Assembly: GCA_964035545.1 (NCBI GenBank)
Contig: OZ037768.1
Span: 21,780,819-21,844,818, forward strand
DNA: 64,000 nucleotides
Source of the DNA: Bugula neritina
Lineage: Eukaryota; Bryozoa; Gymnolaemata; Cheilostomatida; Bugulidae
Direction: 5' to 3'
In this document: piece by piece, positions 13,901 to 27,300 of the stretch
Numbering within the stretch: the stretch's first letter is position 1
Layout of the letters: the number at the start of each line of letters is the position of its first letter
The notes under the pieces: generated by a model
Databases searched by the model: none
The model's input: only the letters and a program-made list of their open reading frames with translations
What the model was told of the DNA's origin: nothing
Made by a program: the position numbers and the translations under genes

Positions 13901-16900
13901 GGTTTTAATAATTATTATTGGTATATTAGTAGTAGTTAGTGCTAGGAATAGGAAGATAAGGAGAGTAGTGGTAGTTGTACTGTAACTGTTAACTTGAATT
14001 TCACTTGCAGTAGAAATTATTATATATAAACTGGGAACATCAACAAGTAGAATTATTTAATTTTGAAATTTAAAATGTTTTTAAAGGCCAAATCAACATA
14101 ATTTCATTGTATAACTCACTCACTCACTCACTCACGCAAGTTTATAGTCGCTATCCTTGTGAGAAACCCCTGATAGAAAGGGTTTTTGTTTTAGCGGGCT
14201 AAGGACTTATTTAGATGGGCACAGGAGCAATTATGACTGAATGCCCTAACATCACCAATGGCCTTTGTCAGGGTTCGAACCCGTAACTTCGTGCTTACTA
14301 GGCAAACGCTCTAACCCCTAGACCACGGCTGCTCCCTACATAATTTCATTTTACATTACATATTAATTCTTGGTATTACTTGGCAGTTCTTTTTGTTCCA
14401 TTAAAGTTAATTAGGATATAATTAAATGAAGCGTCAATATTGGAAGTTGTGCCCTCTTTGCTACATCTGTCCATTTAGCCATATGAAACAAAAAAGGCAA
14501 TTCCCAATAGACTTAGCAAAATTTACTCTTCATGTAAGCTTGTGTACTTTTTCTGAGAAAAGTAGTGCGTTTTGGCATGCAGCTTATCTGTCTGTACTTG
14601 TAACAACTTGGGGTAAATCTCAGCCAATCTTATCACTCATTTGGTAGATCAAAAGCACCCTACACCAGCTTTACAACTGGTTTCTACAGGTATAGTATAA
14701 TAAGAACTCTTCTCTCAACATGTATGCATATGGTTGCTCTTTTATCGGGAGAAGGACAATATGTGAATTTTAATCATTGCAAAGTCACTTATGATTTTTA
14801 AGTGCGAGAAGAAAATTCTAATAGTTATAATTGCAAGCTGTTAGTATATTTTGGTTTTGGCAACTAATAGAAACTTATGGAAAGTAAAGTTATAGATGTT
14901 TAAAGGTCCCAGCTGAGTCACTGATGGACATCATCACAAAATTAACTGCGGTTCCGTTTATTGCATCTTGGTGCCGACGATTTCTATGAGCAAATTTGAA
15001 GTTGTCTTTCTAAATTGAACATCTTTTGGAATTGCTTCTTTAATTAGCACTCAGACTATGTTCAAGGTTCAGGTTATCACATGTTAAACTAACCACCTCA
15101 GGGCATATTAGTCACTGGCCTAGTAACTACTTCTTCCATTGTTTTAATTTTTTAAAATGCATAAAATTTTGCTGCATGATTTATTGGGTCAGGTATTGGG
15201 AGTTACCTGCTCTATACGTGGCACACTGTTCAATGACATAGTAAACCTCGTGTCGGTGGCTTTGTATTTGAGAAGATGAAGTGTATAAACATGATAAGCT
15301 TGGCATAAAATAGTGTTTCTGATAATTTAGAAGCTTGGCAAATTTAAATTTCAATGTTTTCACCTGCTTAGAATATCTTATTGCATTTTTTTTTAAATTA
15401 AGGAGATTATTAATTGAATCGGCTCAATTCCCCATCCTGTATATTTTGCTAATCATCCTTGATAAAATCACCTGCATTGTGAACAAGCGCCTGCTGGCTG
15501 TTGCTATTATGTCATTGCATGTGATAATTAAATTCCCATGATGTAATTTAATTTTTAGAGGTTTTTAATTCGCATCAACTAGTAAAATTACTATTTAGTA
15601 TTTTTTGTTTTTGATTGATTTGTAAAACTTTTACAACATCCAATAGTTTTGAATTAAGATGTGTGTAAGTTGTTGGGTATCACAGCTAAAGAGTGCGTGG
15701 CATGTACATAGTTACAACAACTGATATACTTTATATTCAGACCTTCTGCCACGCCTCCAGTCAAGCAGTCACTAAATCAGCTGAAAGCTACTAACGTGGA
15801 GAAGACACTAACGTCTGCAGCAAGTGTGCCTCAGCAACCTCAGCCTGTGGCCCCAGTGTCAGTGCAGCCCTTGACCAATATACATGTCCCTCTCAACAGT
15901 GTTAAACCAGGTGGGTGCAAGTGGAACCCAGGTTAGTTTTTCTATGGCCGGTAAATACTTCACTGTCCTTGACGTCTGTTACTCTGTACTCTATAGTTTA
16001 TGCTCTATGGTCTATATTGTATGGTCCATACTCTCTAGTTTACTGTTAACATTCTATGGTCTATACTCTACAGTCTATACTCTATATTATATAGTCTATG
16101 TTCTAGATACTCTACAGTCTATACTCTATCATATAGTCTATACTCTACGCTCATCACTCTACAGTCTGATGGATACTTGTAGGTGACCTGCCACCACTTG
16201 CTGTGTATGACAAGAACACTGTGAAGCTGGTTGTCCACTTTGCTCTGAACAAGCCGAGAGATGATGTGAATGTCATGGTCATATCTATTACGTCTCATAA
16301 AAACACACCAATCAAATCTGTTATATTTCAGGCCGCAGTTCCTAAGGTAGGGTGTACCAGGGTGTGCGTTTAGTCTTTGTTCTGTATCATTATTTTCCAG
16401 TTAGTTGAATATGTTGTAAGTAATGGCTGTGACACTAGTATATATTATGCTACATAATTGTGGTTTATATAGTTGTTTTTACTTGGTTAAGGCTGGTTCT
16501 ACCTGTGTGTACTATGGTAGCACTATAATACTACACTATGCTATGGTTGTACTATAATACTATACACATGCTATGGTAGTGCTATACACATATTATGATT
16601 CTACTATAATACTAAACACATGCTATGGTGGTGCTATAATGCTATGCATCTACTTGCAGACTATGAAGGTGAAGCTGCAGCCACCATCAGCTACTGAGCT
16701 GCCTGCGTATAACCCTATACTCCCTCCCAGTGCCATCACCCAAGTCATGCTGTTGGCCAACCCACAGAATGTAAGTCTGTCTACCTGTCAATACAATATC
16801 AATACAATATCAGTTGCTATTTCAGTGTGTTAACTTACCATAAAGCTGCTTACTTTCTTGAACCATTTTTTTTGAGGTGACCAATTTTTCATAAACTCGC

Positions 16901-17180
16901 AAGTTGATTACATAAGTTTCAGCTTTATTGTGAATAACCTTGAAATAGTTTTTTGAAATCTAATTCTTTTCTGCTCAATAAACTACCACAGTTCTCACTG
17001 TTTGATTATAAAATCCCAAATTAAATTGTTCAAGCAAAACCTTCACATTTTCCTTGATTAATATGTAATAAATGTTTCATTTTCTTGCAGGAGAAAGTGA
17101 AACTAAAGTATAAACTCAGCTATCTGGCAGATGGAGAACAAGTGGCCGACACTGGCGACATTCTTAGCATCCCAATTTAG
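4998..17180 (+). CDS. GGA: GGA-family ARF-binding clathrin adaptor, 17 coding exons, about 719 aa
   Basis: Exons: 4998-5031, 5565-5725, 6417-6515, 6991-7114, 7544-7692, 7894-8006, 8321-8514, 9608-9676, 10252-10317, 10794-10921, 11359-11568, 12476-12611, 13373-13514, 15741-15910, 16183-16346, 16660-16770, 17091-17180. All phases close, giving 2160 nt with a TAG stop. Residues 1-145 form the VHS domain (LLGHKIQSPQQQE, GKFRFLNEMIKM), which binds acidic-dileucine sorting signals. Residues 170-310 form the GAT domain (LLAKLLRSKHPDDL, NNVKLLSEM), which binds ARF-GTP. The hinge contains a clathrin box, LLSLD, near residue 471. Residues 600-719 form the GAE ear (MKVKLQPPSATELPAYNPI), which recruits accessory proteins. 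The protein should sort cargo at the trans-Golgi. Length lies within the animal GGA range. The start ATG was chosen because MSNPESLDLLL aligns without gaps to the VHS start. Exon 8 could end 3 nt earlier. No disabling lesion was seen. Confidence 0.96.
5726..5950. repeat. 31-bp tandem repeat starting at GGA exon 2 donor
   Basis: About seven copies of a 31-bp unit (TCTAACTATACTGTACTACA...) begin immediately after the GTATG of the 5' splice site. Confidence 0.9.
7115..7310. repeat. AGTCTCAGTACTACT repeat starting at GGA exon 4 donor
   Basis: Imperfect repeats of about 22 bp based on CAGTCTCAGTACTACTCA begin some 15 bp inside the intron. Confidence 0.85.
8515..8710. repeat. AT-rich tandem repeat starting at GGA exon 7 donor
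   Basis: Repeats of ATATTGTGTTATATA begin about 20 bp after the GTGAGC donor. Confidence 0.85.
9164..9202. repeat. Perfect short palindrome, MITE-like
   Basis: Two 18-bp arms, AATACACCCTGTATATTA and its exact reverse complement, flank a 3-bp spacer. The arm resembles the terminal repeats of small mariner-type elements, but no transposase or target duplication is visible. Confidence 0.6.
9340..9600. repeat. TATAGTAATA-type array ending at GGA exon 8 acceptor
   Basis: Degenerate short-period repeats of TATATAGTAATATATAGTA run up to a few bases before the acceptor at 9607. Confidence 0.85.
10380..10650. repeat. 29-bp tandem repeat in GGA intron 9
   Basis: About nine highly similar 29-bp units containing AGTATAGTTACTGTGTAG. 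The region between the donor at 10318 and the array is itself made of TACTAGT-like repeats. Confidence 0.95.
11575..11762. repeat. (ACAT)n microsatellite after GGA exon 11 donor
   Basis: A tetranucleotide ACAT/ACGT tract begins about 12 bp after the donor. It produces several long open frames of IHTY repeats that are not genes. Confidence 0.95.
12612..12815. repeat. Tandem repeat starting at GGA exon 12 donor
   Basis: Units of about 26 bp based on CTCACTAGTACTCTATACTC begin within a few bases of the donor at 12612. Confidence 0.9.
13515..13690. repeat. 34-bp tandem repeat starting at GGA exon 13 donor
   Basis: Several copies of a 34-bp unit containing CATGTATGCTGTATGC start directly on the donor. 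The unit contains CATGTATG, the same bases as the exon-intron junction CAT|GTATG. Confidence 0.9.
14115..14338 (-). repeat. tRNA-derived SINE (best copy)
   Basis: Read on the minus strand, the head looks like a tRNA gene with an A box (TGGTCTAGGGG) and a B box (GGGTTCGAACC). A body with TCATAATTGCTCCTGTG follows, then a (TGAG)n tail. At least three other copies occur in this window. It lies in GGA intron 13. Confidence 0.85.
15975..16165. repeat. TCTATACTCTACAG-type array before GGA exon 15
   Basis: Irregular repeats of TATACTCTACAGTC end about 20 bp before the acceptor at 16182. Confidence 0.8.
16490..16645. repeat. CTATGGT(A/G)GTGCTATAATAC array before GGA exon 16
   Basis: Imperfect copies of about 28 bp run almost to the acceptor at 16659. 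Confidence 0.8.
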
Positions 17181-18310
17181 TCCTCGCTGATTGGCTGATT
17201 GCTATTTATTGATTGGATCAATGGTTTACTGGGACATTTGCAATTTGTTTGTTGCATGAGTTTCGGCATATTTATTGAGAGTTTGAAAAAGCCTGGCTAG
17301 GTGCTTAGTATTTTAAGGAACATCATTCCACGATGAGTGAAATCTGTGGGCAGTCATCATAATTTTTAATTGATGTCTCGCTTCAGTTTCCAATAGTTTT
17401 TAATTCTCGTCTTGAGGTTACGCTGTGCTTTGGAGTTTTGGTGCCTTGATGCTCAGCACTTCAGGTATAGGAAGTTGGCTTTTCTCATATTTATTTATAT
17501 GCTTTTTACTGCTTCCTTTTTTGTCTTGGATTGACAGCTATTGTAGTTTTCTAATTTAAAAGATATCTAGTTTTAAAGGTAGCAAGCTCATTAACAGGAT
17601 TATATTAATAAATATGCATGTATATAAACTGTCTTGGTTCTTTCAGTACACAGAATAATAATTTGGTGTCTATATGGTGATAACATAGACTATTTTCTAA
17701 CACAAAGCCCTTCCTTGGCTATAAAATTATATATTATTCTCAAGCTGATATATAGCACAATATTGAGTCCAATAGGCATTAGTTAAAGTTTAAATATAAA
17801 TTTACTTGAAGGTTTCACTCATACGACATGCTTATGAACTTCACGCTCAACTAATTACAAAGCCCTGCAGCAAATAAAAGTCATCAAATTCTTGTTTCAA
17901 TTGTAAGTTTCATGCTCAACTGTAAAATGTAAAAGTTTGTCGAATGTGGCGTTAACATAAAACTTGTATAAAACTTCTAAGTATTATATAACTTAATGTT
18001 ATAATAGATATAAAAAAACTGAAATATAGATCTAGTCAAATGTTAACCTCAACCACAAAGTATTATAACTGCTATTGCACAATTACAATACTTAATGGCC
18101 GACAAAGAATAATTATGACATAGCTGTGTGTTTATAAATATGCTCACATATTTGCTTACTAATAGATATTGTAAAACATCTACAAGAATGAAAAAATGGC
18201 TACTATAAGCTAAAAACTAAATAAAGCTAAGGCAAAGCTTGCAGCTGTTTTTCTAGAAATATTTCTTCTGACTTTGCTGTAAGCACGGTGCAGTTTTAGT
18301 GAACTCAACT
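17181..18310. other. 3' region between convergent GGA and secreted-protein genes
   Basis: No coding signal. It must contain the 3' UTRs of both genes, which converge here. Confidence 0.6.
17607..17612 (+). terminator. Candidate GGA polyadenylation signal
   Basis: An AATAAA hexamer 427 bp after the GGA stop codon. It is the candidate I favour, but AT-rich DNA gives such hexamers by chance. Confidence 0.35.
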
Positions 18311-21300
18311 TTATAGATTAGAATCTTGACAATCCATACAAGTTATATCTCCTCTGTGGCCATCCCAACATGCCTTCTCACCACTGCTATCACACTCGTA
18401 TATTTTAACTAAAATACAATAATACAAAGTTGCATCAGTATTATGAGTTCTATAGTCATATTCATGTTGTTTTAATAGTCAAAATATTTGTAATGACTGA
18501 ACATATTAATTTTAGAACTTGAATATTTTTATCAATTATACTAATACCTAATATATTTTAGCGAAGCCATTTCAGAATAAATAAACATTAGAATGCTGCA
18601 TTTAACCTCCAGACAAGTAGTTATTCTAATAATAATAGGAAAGCTAAACAAGACGTTGACTTTACATGGCATATGAGAATAAAAAATATTCTCTATCTCT
18701 CTGAAGAATATTTTATAGCTCTTAAAACATGCATGCTTATTATTACATGGTTGAATGCAACTCCAACTGGAAAGACAACTCCAAATGCCATGATATTGTA
18801 ACTAGCTTTGTAGAGCAATAAATACAAGTTTTTATTTGTAATTAAAAAATAGTAAGGTAATATATATACATACTACTATCTCTTCTGGCAGTCCACTTTA
18901 ACACAAGGTTATGAGAATGACCTGCATCTTCAGAGGTCATTACAGAAACTTGTTTGCCGAGTTTCATCTCTTTGATCTGCAATCTGGTCAACTCAACGGT
19001 GTGTACGTGGAAACCTGGTGGGTTGCTCGTGGACGGTGATGTTTCAAACAGGAAAACCTAAAATGTGACTTACAATGTTGATACCGTTATTAGGACATGA
19101 AAAGGATTACGTTCTAGTTGAAAAAAATCTTCACAATAAAAGCTTCTTTGTATCTTGCAGCTATAAAATACGTTTGATAATTCAGTAACAGGATTGCCTC
19201 TAAGGTTGAGTGCTCCACTTTGTGCTGCAAATTTTATTTTATCAGTAATGAAAATGAATTTGTCATAATATTAATATATCATTTCGATTGGTAAACAGCA
19301 GTTATTGCTGTGAAAGTTAAACAACAATACATGTAGGCTATAGCGTCTCAAGGTAAAAATAGTGTGTCAAATTTTTAGGACCAAAGCTTTCTTAACCAAA
19401 ATGAATCATTTACTTATCACTTTATTACCTCATCAGCAATAGTATCATTTAATGCTTCTGCTTCAGGATAAAACTGAGCATTTTCCTCTTTGTTCAATGT
19501 TAGCTCAGCCAGTGCTTTCAGGTCCTTGTAAATACTGGAGCCAGTGTCGTGCAATGGCATTATGGGATATCGTGTTCTCATTGCGCCAATTCCAGGAATA
19601 TCTCTGGTCATTATGTTGATACCACTAGCTACGACCCGTCTGTATAAAGAGAGCCAAGTACATTGAGTGTAATAACTGTGTTACTACAATATACTGTATG
19701 TAAAGTATAATATCAGTGCTCCAATCAACAGTAGTTAGTTCTGCTGCATGTATATTATCTTCAAAAAGGAGACAACTTCCTTAAATTGTGGAAAATGAAA
19801 ATAATAAAGAAATGTTTATGGTATGCAAGTTAATTCGGATACTTCCCTCAACTCTGATATTATATCTCACCTTACATTACCTATCTGGTCTGGTGTTACT
19901 CACCTTACACTACCTATCTGGTCTGGTGTTACTCACCTTACATTACCTAGCTGGACTAATATATCTCACCTTACGTTACCTAGCTGGTCTGGTATTACTC
20001 ATCTTACATTACCTAGCTGGTCTGGTGTTACTCACCTTATATTACCTTGCTGGTCCAACACACCAACTCCTTTCTTCTTTGTAGTGTCAGCTGAGTCTCT
20101 GTAGAAGTTAGCAGCATCTGAAAATTAGAAAATACAAATATCTAAGCGCACTATAATTCTCACACAAATAAACTTATAAAATTATTAAACATTAAACATA
20201 AACCTTCAAACGCCTTTATGACAGCAATGTAAAGTAACCTGAGAACCGATCATATAGATTATGTATAAAAAAGCATGTAAAAAAATATGGCATCTAGTTG
20301 GAAATTTCAGCTTATTGGTGTTGCAAATTATCCTGCTGTCCTATGCTACACTCTACCATAGGCTAATACACTATATTACGTATACTGTATACTAACACAC
20401 TATATTATACTATATACTAATACACTATATTATACTATATACTAATACACTATATTATACTATATACTTATACACTATATTATACTATATACTAATACAC
20501 TATATTATACTATATACTAATACACTATATTATACTATATACTTATACACTATATTATACTATATACTAATACACTATATTATACTATATACTAATACAC
20601 TATATTATACTATATACTAATACACTATATTATACTATATACTTATACACTATATTATACTATATACTAATACACTATATTATACTATATACTAATACAC
20701 TATATTATACTATATACTAATACACTATATTATACTATATACTAATACACTATATTATACTATATACTAATACACTATATTATACTATATACTTATACAC
20801 TATATTATACTATATACTAATACACTATATTACAATATATAGTAATACACACCATAGAACTCTAATGGAGTCAGTGTGTAAAACCGTTCACTGTATCCCA
20901 GATAGGCGGTATCATTTGTATTTCCACCATTTCTCTTCTTCCCCAGTCTATTTTCTGCTGCTGGACCTCTAACATTACTTTCTGTTACGAAATGGTTTTA
21001 TTAGATCTGTATGTAGTCCACTACGTACCATGAGACTAATATTAAATCATATGCATTCAAGAAGATGAAAAAATAGAAAATTAAGTTGCCTTTTCATATA
21101 ATTAAATTAAGCAATTTGTGATTCACGTTTTAAATACCAGTGTCATAGAATTATATCTTGAGTAATCAAGGATATACTTTTATCTAAGCCATCACATAAA
21201 CTATGCTCAGTGAAGGAAACATTTTTTAACATCTAAGATTCTAAGTAATGAGTACATTTCAATTTTCCAAATTAGAATGAAACTAACAAAATTAAATAAA

Positions 21301-24300
21301 GTGATCGTTATAATAAATAAACAACAAAGTAAATTATCCATCAATTAAAAAAATAATTTCATATTTATTTATATTCATTTTTAAATTTTTATCAACCTTT
21401 ATTTATTATTTTATTCATTTTTTCTACTATACATACCTATCTTGCATAAAATTTGAGTTGGAAAAGACACAGAGCTGTTAGAATGATGCCATATATTTAC
21501 AAGACAAGTAAACAACATCAAACCCTATGATAATAATAAATAGTATAGTTACCATTGAAGAATGTGAGGTTGTATGGGTTCCATGTCTGTAGAGGTGTAG
21601 TGTATATGATCTCTAGGGGGATGGCGTATGATACTCTGTGTGACGCTTCACGCTGAACATAATAATATATACATTGTATACCTGTATGTTACATATTGTA
21701 TACTTGTATACTATACACTGCATGCTTGTATACTATACACTGCATACTTGTATGTTATACACTGTATACAAGTATACTATACACTGCATGCTTGTATACT
21801 ATACACTGCATACTTGTATGTTATACAATGTATACTTGTATGTTATACACTGTATACTTGTATGTTATACAATGTATACATTGTATGTTATACAATGTAT
21901 ACATTGTATGTTATACAATGTATACATTGTATGTTATACACTGTATACTTGTATGTTATACAATGTATACATTGTATGTTATACAATGTATACATTGTAT
22001 GTTATACAATGTATACATTGTATGTTATACAATGTATACATTGTATGTTATACAATGTATACTTGCATGTTATACACTGCATACTTGCATGTTATACACT
22101 GCATACTTGCATGTTATACACTGCATACTTGTATATTACACACTGCATACTTGTATATTATCTATTATATAATATTTCTAACTGTCTATACTGCAACTTT
22201 ATGGCTGTTTCCAGAATTCACAGAGGCTAGGCATGTTCAAATTGCTTATAGCTGACCTACTTTTTTGCTATTCAAAACATGAATTTCCTGTTGTTTCAGT
22301 TGCTTCAGATTTTATAGAGTTTACAGCTTAGGAAATCAACTTTTACTCATTGTTTTTAAGACAGATGTAAGATCCTTGCACAGTAAACCATTGCCATTTA
22401 TTGCAGATAAAGCAAAAGATATTTGGTACTGTAGGTGAAATGACAACTCTAGATAACAACTTACCCAATTACTGGGGCAATTGTCTTTAGGTTTACACTT
22501 CTCCTTGACCTGCAATCAACATAGCTATAACTATGTAGTGGCACTCACACAGTGTTGATTTTATACAGAATAGAAACACATGCAATATAAATAAAAAGCA
22601 TTTTTTCATTATTATTTCAGCACAGTATCTTCTTTTGTTCAGTACTTCATTGTATTGTACTTAGAAAGTTTGTCATTTGCGATCTTTCTAACCAACATAG
22701 CATATTGCAATAAACATTGCCAAACATGGAAAGAGAAATATTACCAAATGCCCAATAATAACTCAGTAAAGTAATACACCATTTCACATGTCATAGAATC
22801 TATTTTGCTTTGTTGTACTTGCACATTTTTGTGCCAAATATATTCAATGGATCTCAAACTTCCCAATTATATAAACCGTTTTCAGTGGTAGAAGACCAAT
22901 AACTTGGACAGAATAAATAGTATAAATACATAAGTTAGTACAGCCCTAGCTTCTACTACTAAAGGACAGCACCTTAGTTGGGGTCACTTTACTCCGCGTG
23001 TTGTAGGCTACAAAGAGATTATTATCTGAGAAACCTCTTCTAAATATATTCACTCCCATCGCATCTTTACTGAGGACCTGGTAGAACCTGCAACATCGTG
23101 CATATCAGATAACATGACATGTGTCAGGTCTTTACACAAAACATTGAGAAAGTGCCATAAAGTGGAGTTGTGCACTATTCCAGCAGTTTTAAATTACAAC
23201 TGCAATTTCAAAATTTATTTATGATTCTAAAAATTAGTATGATGCATTCTTATGAAAAAACATGAGACATGCATTTAATAGCGAGAGTAGAGTCAAACCT
23301 CTCAAAGTTGTACTCAATAAGCAATATTCACCTTCAAATGCAGACGCAAGTATAAGTGGAAAATGAAAATGAACAAGGTTACCTGTGATAGTATCCGGCG
23401 TTGAGTGGCTTTAGCATGGAGCTGTTGAAATTATCACTAGAAACCTTTAGTAGGTGAGGGTAAGCTATTTCATTAAATAAATCATCAACTACATTGGCTG
23501 GATAGTTGTCCTTACCTACAATAGGAAATGGATAGCTATCCTTGCTTGCAGGACATAAATAATGTCTCTATTGCAAGGATTACAACAGAACGAAAATTTT
23601 TATTCTTCTTTAAAAGAGTATATACGTGCTACATACACTTGGAAGTAATTAAATTTTAAAACATTGTAACAATTATGCTTCAAGACCAATAGCAAGTATA
23701 ATAAAGCCACTCTGGTATGCAAAGAGGCTAGCGCTTTTGATTTGGAGTTTAGAACACAACTAGTTACTTTCTTAGCTACACACATTCTATGAAACCTGAA
23801 GTTTACCAAAAGCAGCTTTTTTGAAACACCCTTTAGCTCCAACAAGGCAGAAGAGGTGACATGGAAACCTATAGTGCGGGCTCAATAAAATGAAAACATA
23901 AAATCCTCTTATAATGCTGCTTCTCTCAAGTATAGTTTTACAGACAAATATAATATTAGTATCAGAGTGTCTGATAACAATTTGAGAATCAGCATGTTTT
24001 AGTGACATGCTGAGCAGTTAGTAGGGAACCTTAACAGAAGACAATATCAATCTGTATTTACCAGGTATTTGTGACATCAGCTTATCCAACATGGTTCCTT
24101 TATTGAGTTTGGTGAAACCAGTTGCCTGGTTGACATTTTCATTCGGTTCTTTCAAGGAAAATCTTGCAGCTCTTTTCTTTGAAAACTCAGAGAGAGCTTT
24201 CTTTTCCGCCAGTCTGGAGCCTAAATCATCCTCAACTTGAAACCTGTTACCCACATGCATTTAGAATAGTATCAGTGTGTATACGTACAATATAATAGCT

Positions 24301-27300
24301 ACTATATACACTATATATAAAACAGCTATTATATCAGCTACTGTACATCTCTGAAATAGTGTACATATTATGCATATTTCCAGATTTGTTTATTATAAGC
24401 ACTGAGCTGCCTGGACATCAGAAGCTGCACATTCGCATTGCTGTTTCAAACAAGCAGTGGAGACTTGACTAACGTAAGTCTGAAAAATTCAACGTCATAT
24501 TTGAATTACTGCTTTATACACTAATCGTAATTAGTTTAAATATGGTATAAAACTCACGCAAGTTTATAGTTGCTATCCCTGTGAGAAACCCCTGATGGAA
24601 AGTGTTTTTTTAACTCCAGCTAAGGACTTAATCAGATGAGGCACAGGAGCAATTATGACTGGATGCTCTTCTTAACATCACCAATGACCTTTGTTGGGTT
24701 CTGAACTCATGACTTCATGTTTACTAAACAAACTCTCTAACCCCTTGACCACGCTGCTCCCCAGTTTAGATATGTTATATAAGAAGATAATACAACTCAC
24801 GCAGTTAGAGGTATGTCAACCTCTGTAATGGGATGACAGAGTATTTGGTAGTTCCACTGTGAATACTGAATGCCTCCCATTTCATTAATGTGTGAAATAG
24901 TAGTCGGCAAATAGGCATAGTTTTCCAGATTGCTTTTTCTTCCAGTTTGAGACGTGTACTTTATCTTATCCTGCATAGTAGACAAGAACTATGGCTATAT
25001 CATATAAGTGATTGGTAGAAAAATCCAGTTGACGGCTTATGGGAGAATAACTTCCAAATGATACTAAAATAGTTTAGCTAGCCTAGCCACATTAATAGTA
25101 AGGAATCCTGTGTGCTGGTAAACATTATATCCGAGATAAGATAACTCCAATAAATAAAAAAGCTGTCACAAATCAATAAAAATGAGTCAAATGCTGGTTT
25201 ATACTGGCCTACAAATAACCTCACCCTAAGGCGGCAAGATGTTTAAAGCCACACCTGAAGATCAAAGAAACTGTCAGCATCAAGATGGTGTCTCTCACTG
25301 TGGAAGGGCTCGTCAATAGCGTCCCCATCCACATTGGTCCATTGTCCCTCTAGGTAACACAGGTTAGGCTACAAGAAACAAGTGGCATGTAAAAAGCTGT
25401 ATATTGAAGGTTGTTACAGAGCTCTATATCATTAACTCAGCTAGATCACTCAAATCAAATGAAAATAAGTTTGAACTTCATATCTTAATGTTTTGTTTCT
25501 GAAGGAAGAGATGTAGGTGTTTCATAACTTTACGGCTTCTTAAAAGTTAATTTTCTAAAAGCTTTGACTGAATGCAGTGCTACAATACCAAATGCCTTGA
25601 TATTTGTTATTTTTGTTTATATGTCATTGCTATGTGTTGAAAATAAACTAAAAAAACAAAGAGTTATAATGTTATATAAGTTTAACATGTTTGCCAAGGA
25701 TAGACTATACTGCTTATAATGCAACTGGTTATGACTGTTACAGAAGCTTCATGACTAGGACAATAAGCTAGCTTCATGGTTTTTCACCATAATTATTTAT
25801 AGTTGCGAAGTGTATAGACATATTTTAATCTAAAGTTAGATTATGTGCCATATAGCATAATATTACATCTTTAATAAATTAATTACATCTAATAAACATT
25901 AAAATAGCAAAAAACTCATAAAAATTAGAGGAAAATGTAAGAAATTAGGCATGCTCTATTAGTCAGTGAAATTATCCATAAAAGAGTTTCAGAAGCAGCT
26001 CTTTGAATTAATAGTTATTTTATTTTATTTGCAATCAGAATGAAGTAGATTTACACTGCATATGTTATTTCATTGCCAGTTATAATTTTCTATGATGGAG
26101 AGTTTCAACTCATTTGGCTTATAGATAACAAACTAGCAAGTTTAAGTGTCAGGTCTAACCTCATCTATTCCTTACACAAGTTCAACAACCCTGGGAAATG
26201 TTGATGCTAAAGTCAGCCAGACAGAAGGATGTGAGGGAAGTTGAAATCATCAGTGAACAAGGAAATGAGGAAACAGTAAGTTGCTGCCTACTAGCTGTAA
26301 CTTGATCAGTCTATCGGCAGCAATGGTTGACCTATTTCCCTGCACAATAACCTTGGCATCAATGTGGCCGTTTCCTTGTTGTTGCAATATACACATATAC
26401 ACACATACACACACAACAAGAGAATCCTCAATGAACTTTGACCTTCTTTTTAGTAAAAGTAGTAAAAGAAAGACCTACCTTGAAATACCTCCGATAGTCT
26501 CTCACACTATGATTGCTTGTTTTCCAAGCCTTAAACCACTCTCTCATTTCTTCAATCTGGAGATCTAAGCTTGGTTGAGCCAAAACCTACATATTTATTA
26601 TATTATGCATTTGCTATGCACTTACTACGCACTTGCTATGCACTTACTGTGTGTTAGGGGAGTTAACATTTCTTGCAAGGACTTGCCAAATCATGAATTC
26701 AGCTAATGGTAGATTATATTCATCAAACAAAACTTATTAATAGTTTTATCAATTTGAATGACAAAAACAATATAGCCTAAATTTGTAATTCAAATTTCTG
26801 ACTGCCATTAGGTACAATTTCCCAACATAATCCCAACTTTTTTGCTTATTCTAAGTAGATATGCATATTGTCTTTTAACTGTAGGAGCAGCTGTGTTTCA
26901 CTAATGACCAGAGTGCTGCCCTAGTAAACACAAGGCCAGTGGTTCAATTCTAAACACCAGTGGTGATGTTAGAAAAAGCATCCAGTCATAATTACTCCTG
27001 TGTTGCATCAGAAAATGCCCTTAGCCCAATTTAACAAATTCTTCCCATCAGGGATTTTCACAGAGATAGCAACTATAATCTCACGAAAGTTTTTTTTACT
27101 CCTAAATAGAAATTAAAAGAGTTATATGTAATTTTAAAACTCAATCTGGTATAGCTTATGGGTTGATATACTTTATTTATAGTATATTCTAGTATAGCCA
27201 TACTGTTTGGTATGATTATATTACAATGTTTTGCTGTATTATATTGATAATACAGGCTTCAAGTATGTTTTAAAACTTATCCCAGATGTTGACAACGTGA

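Noticed and set aside
19788-20104. Two overlapping ORFs of about 95 codons made of repeated LTLHYL-like units
   Set aside because: They are plus-strand translations of the 33-bp minisatellite at the exon 14 donor.
20370-20851. Regular 25-bp repeats considered as a CRISPR array
   Set aside because: Units are contiguous with no unique spacers, in a eukaryotic intron.
21628-22255. Open frames of up to 200 codons in all three plus-strand frames
   Set aside because: A 23-bp array without stops opens all frames; no splice or family support, and a minus-strand gene explains the locus.
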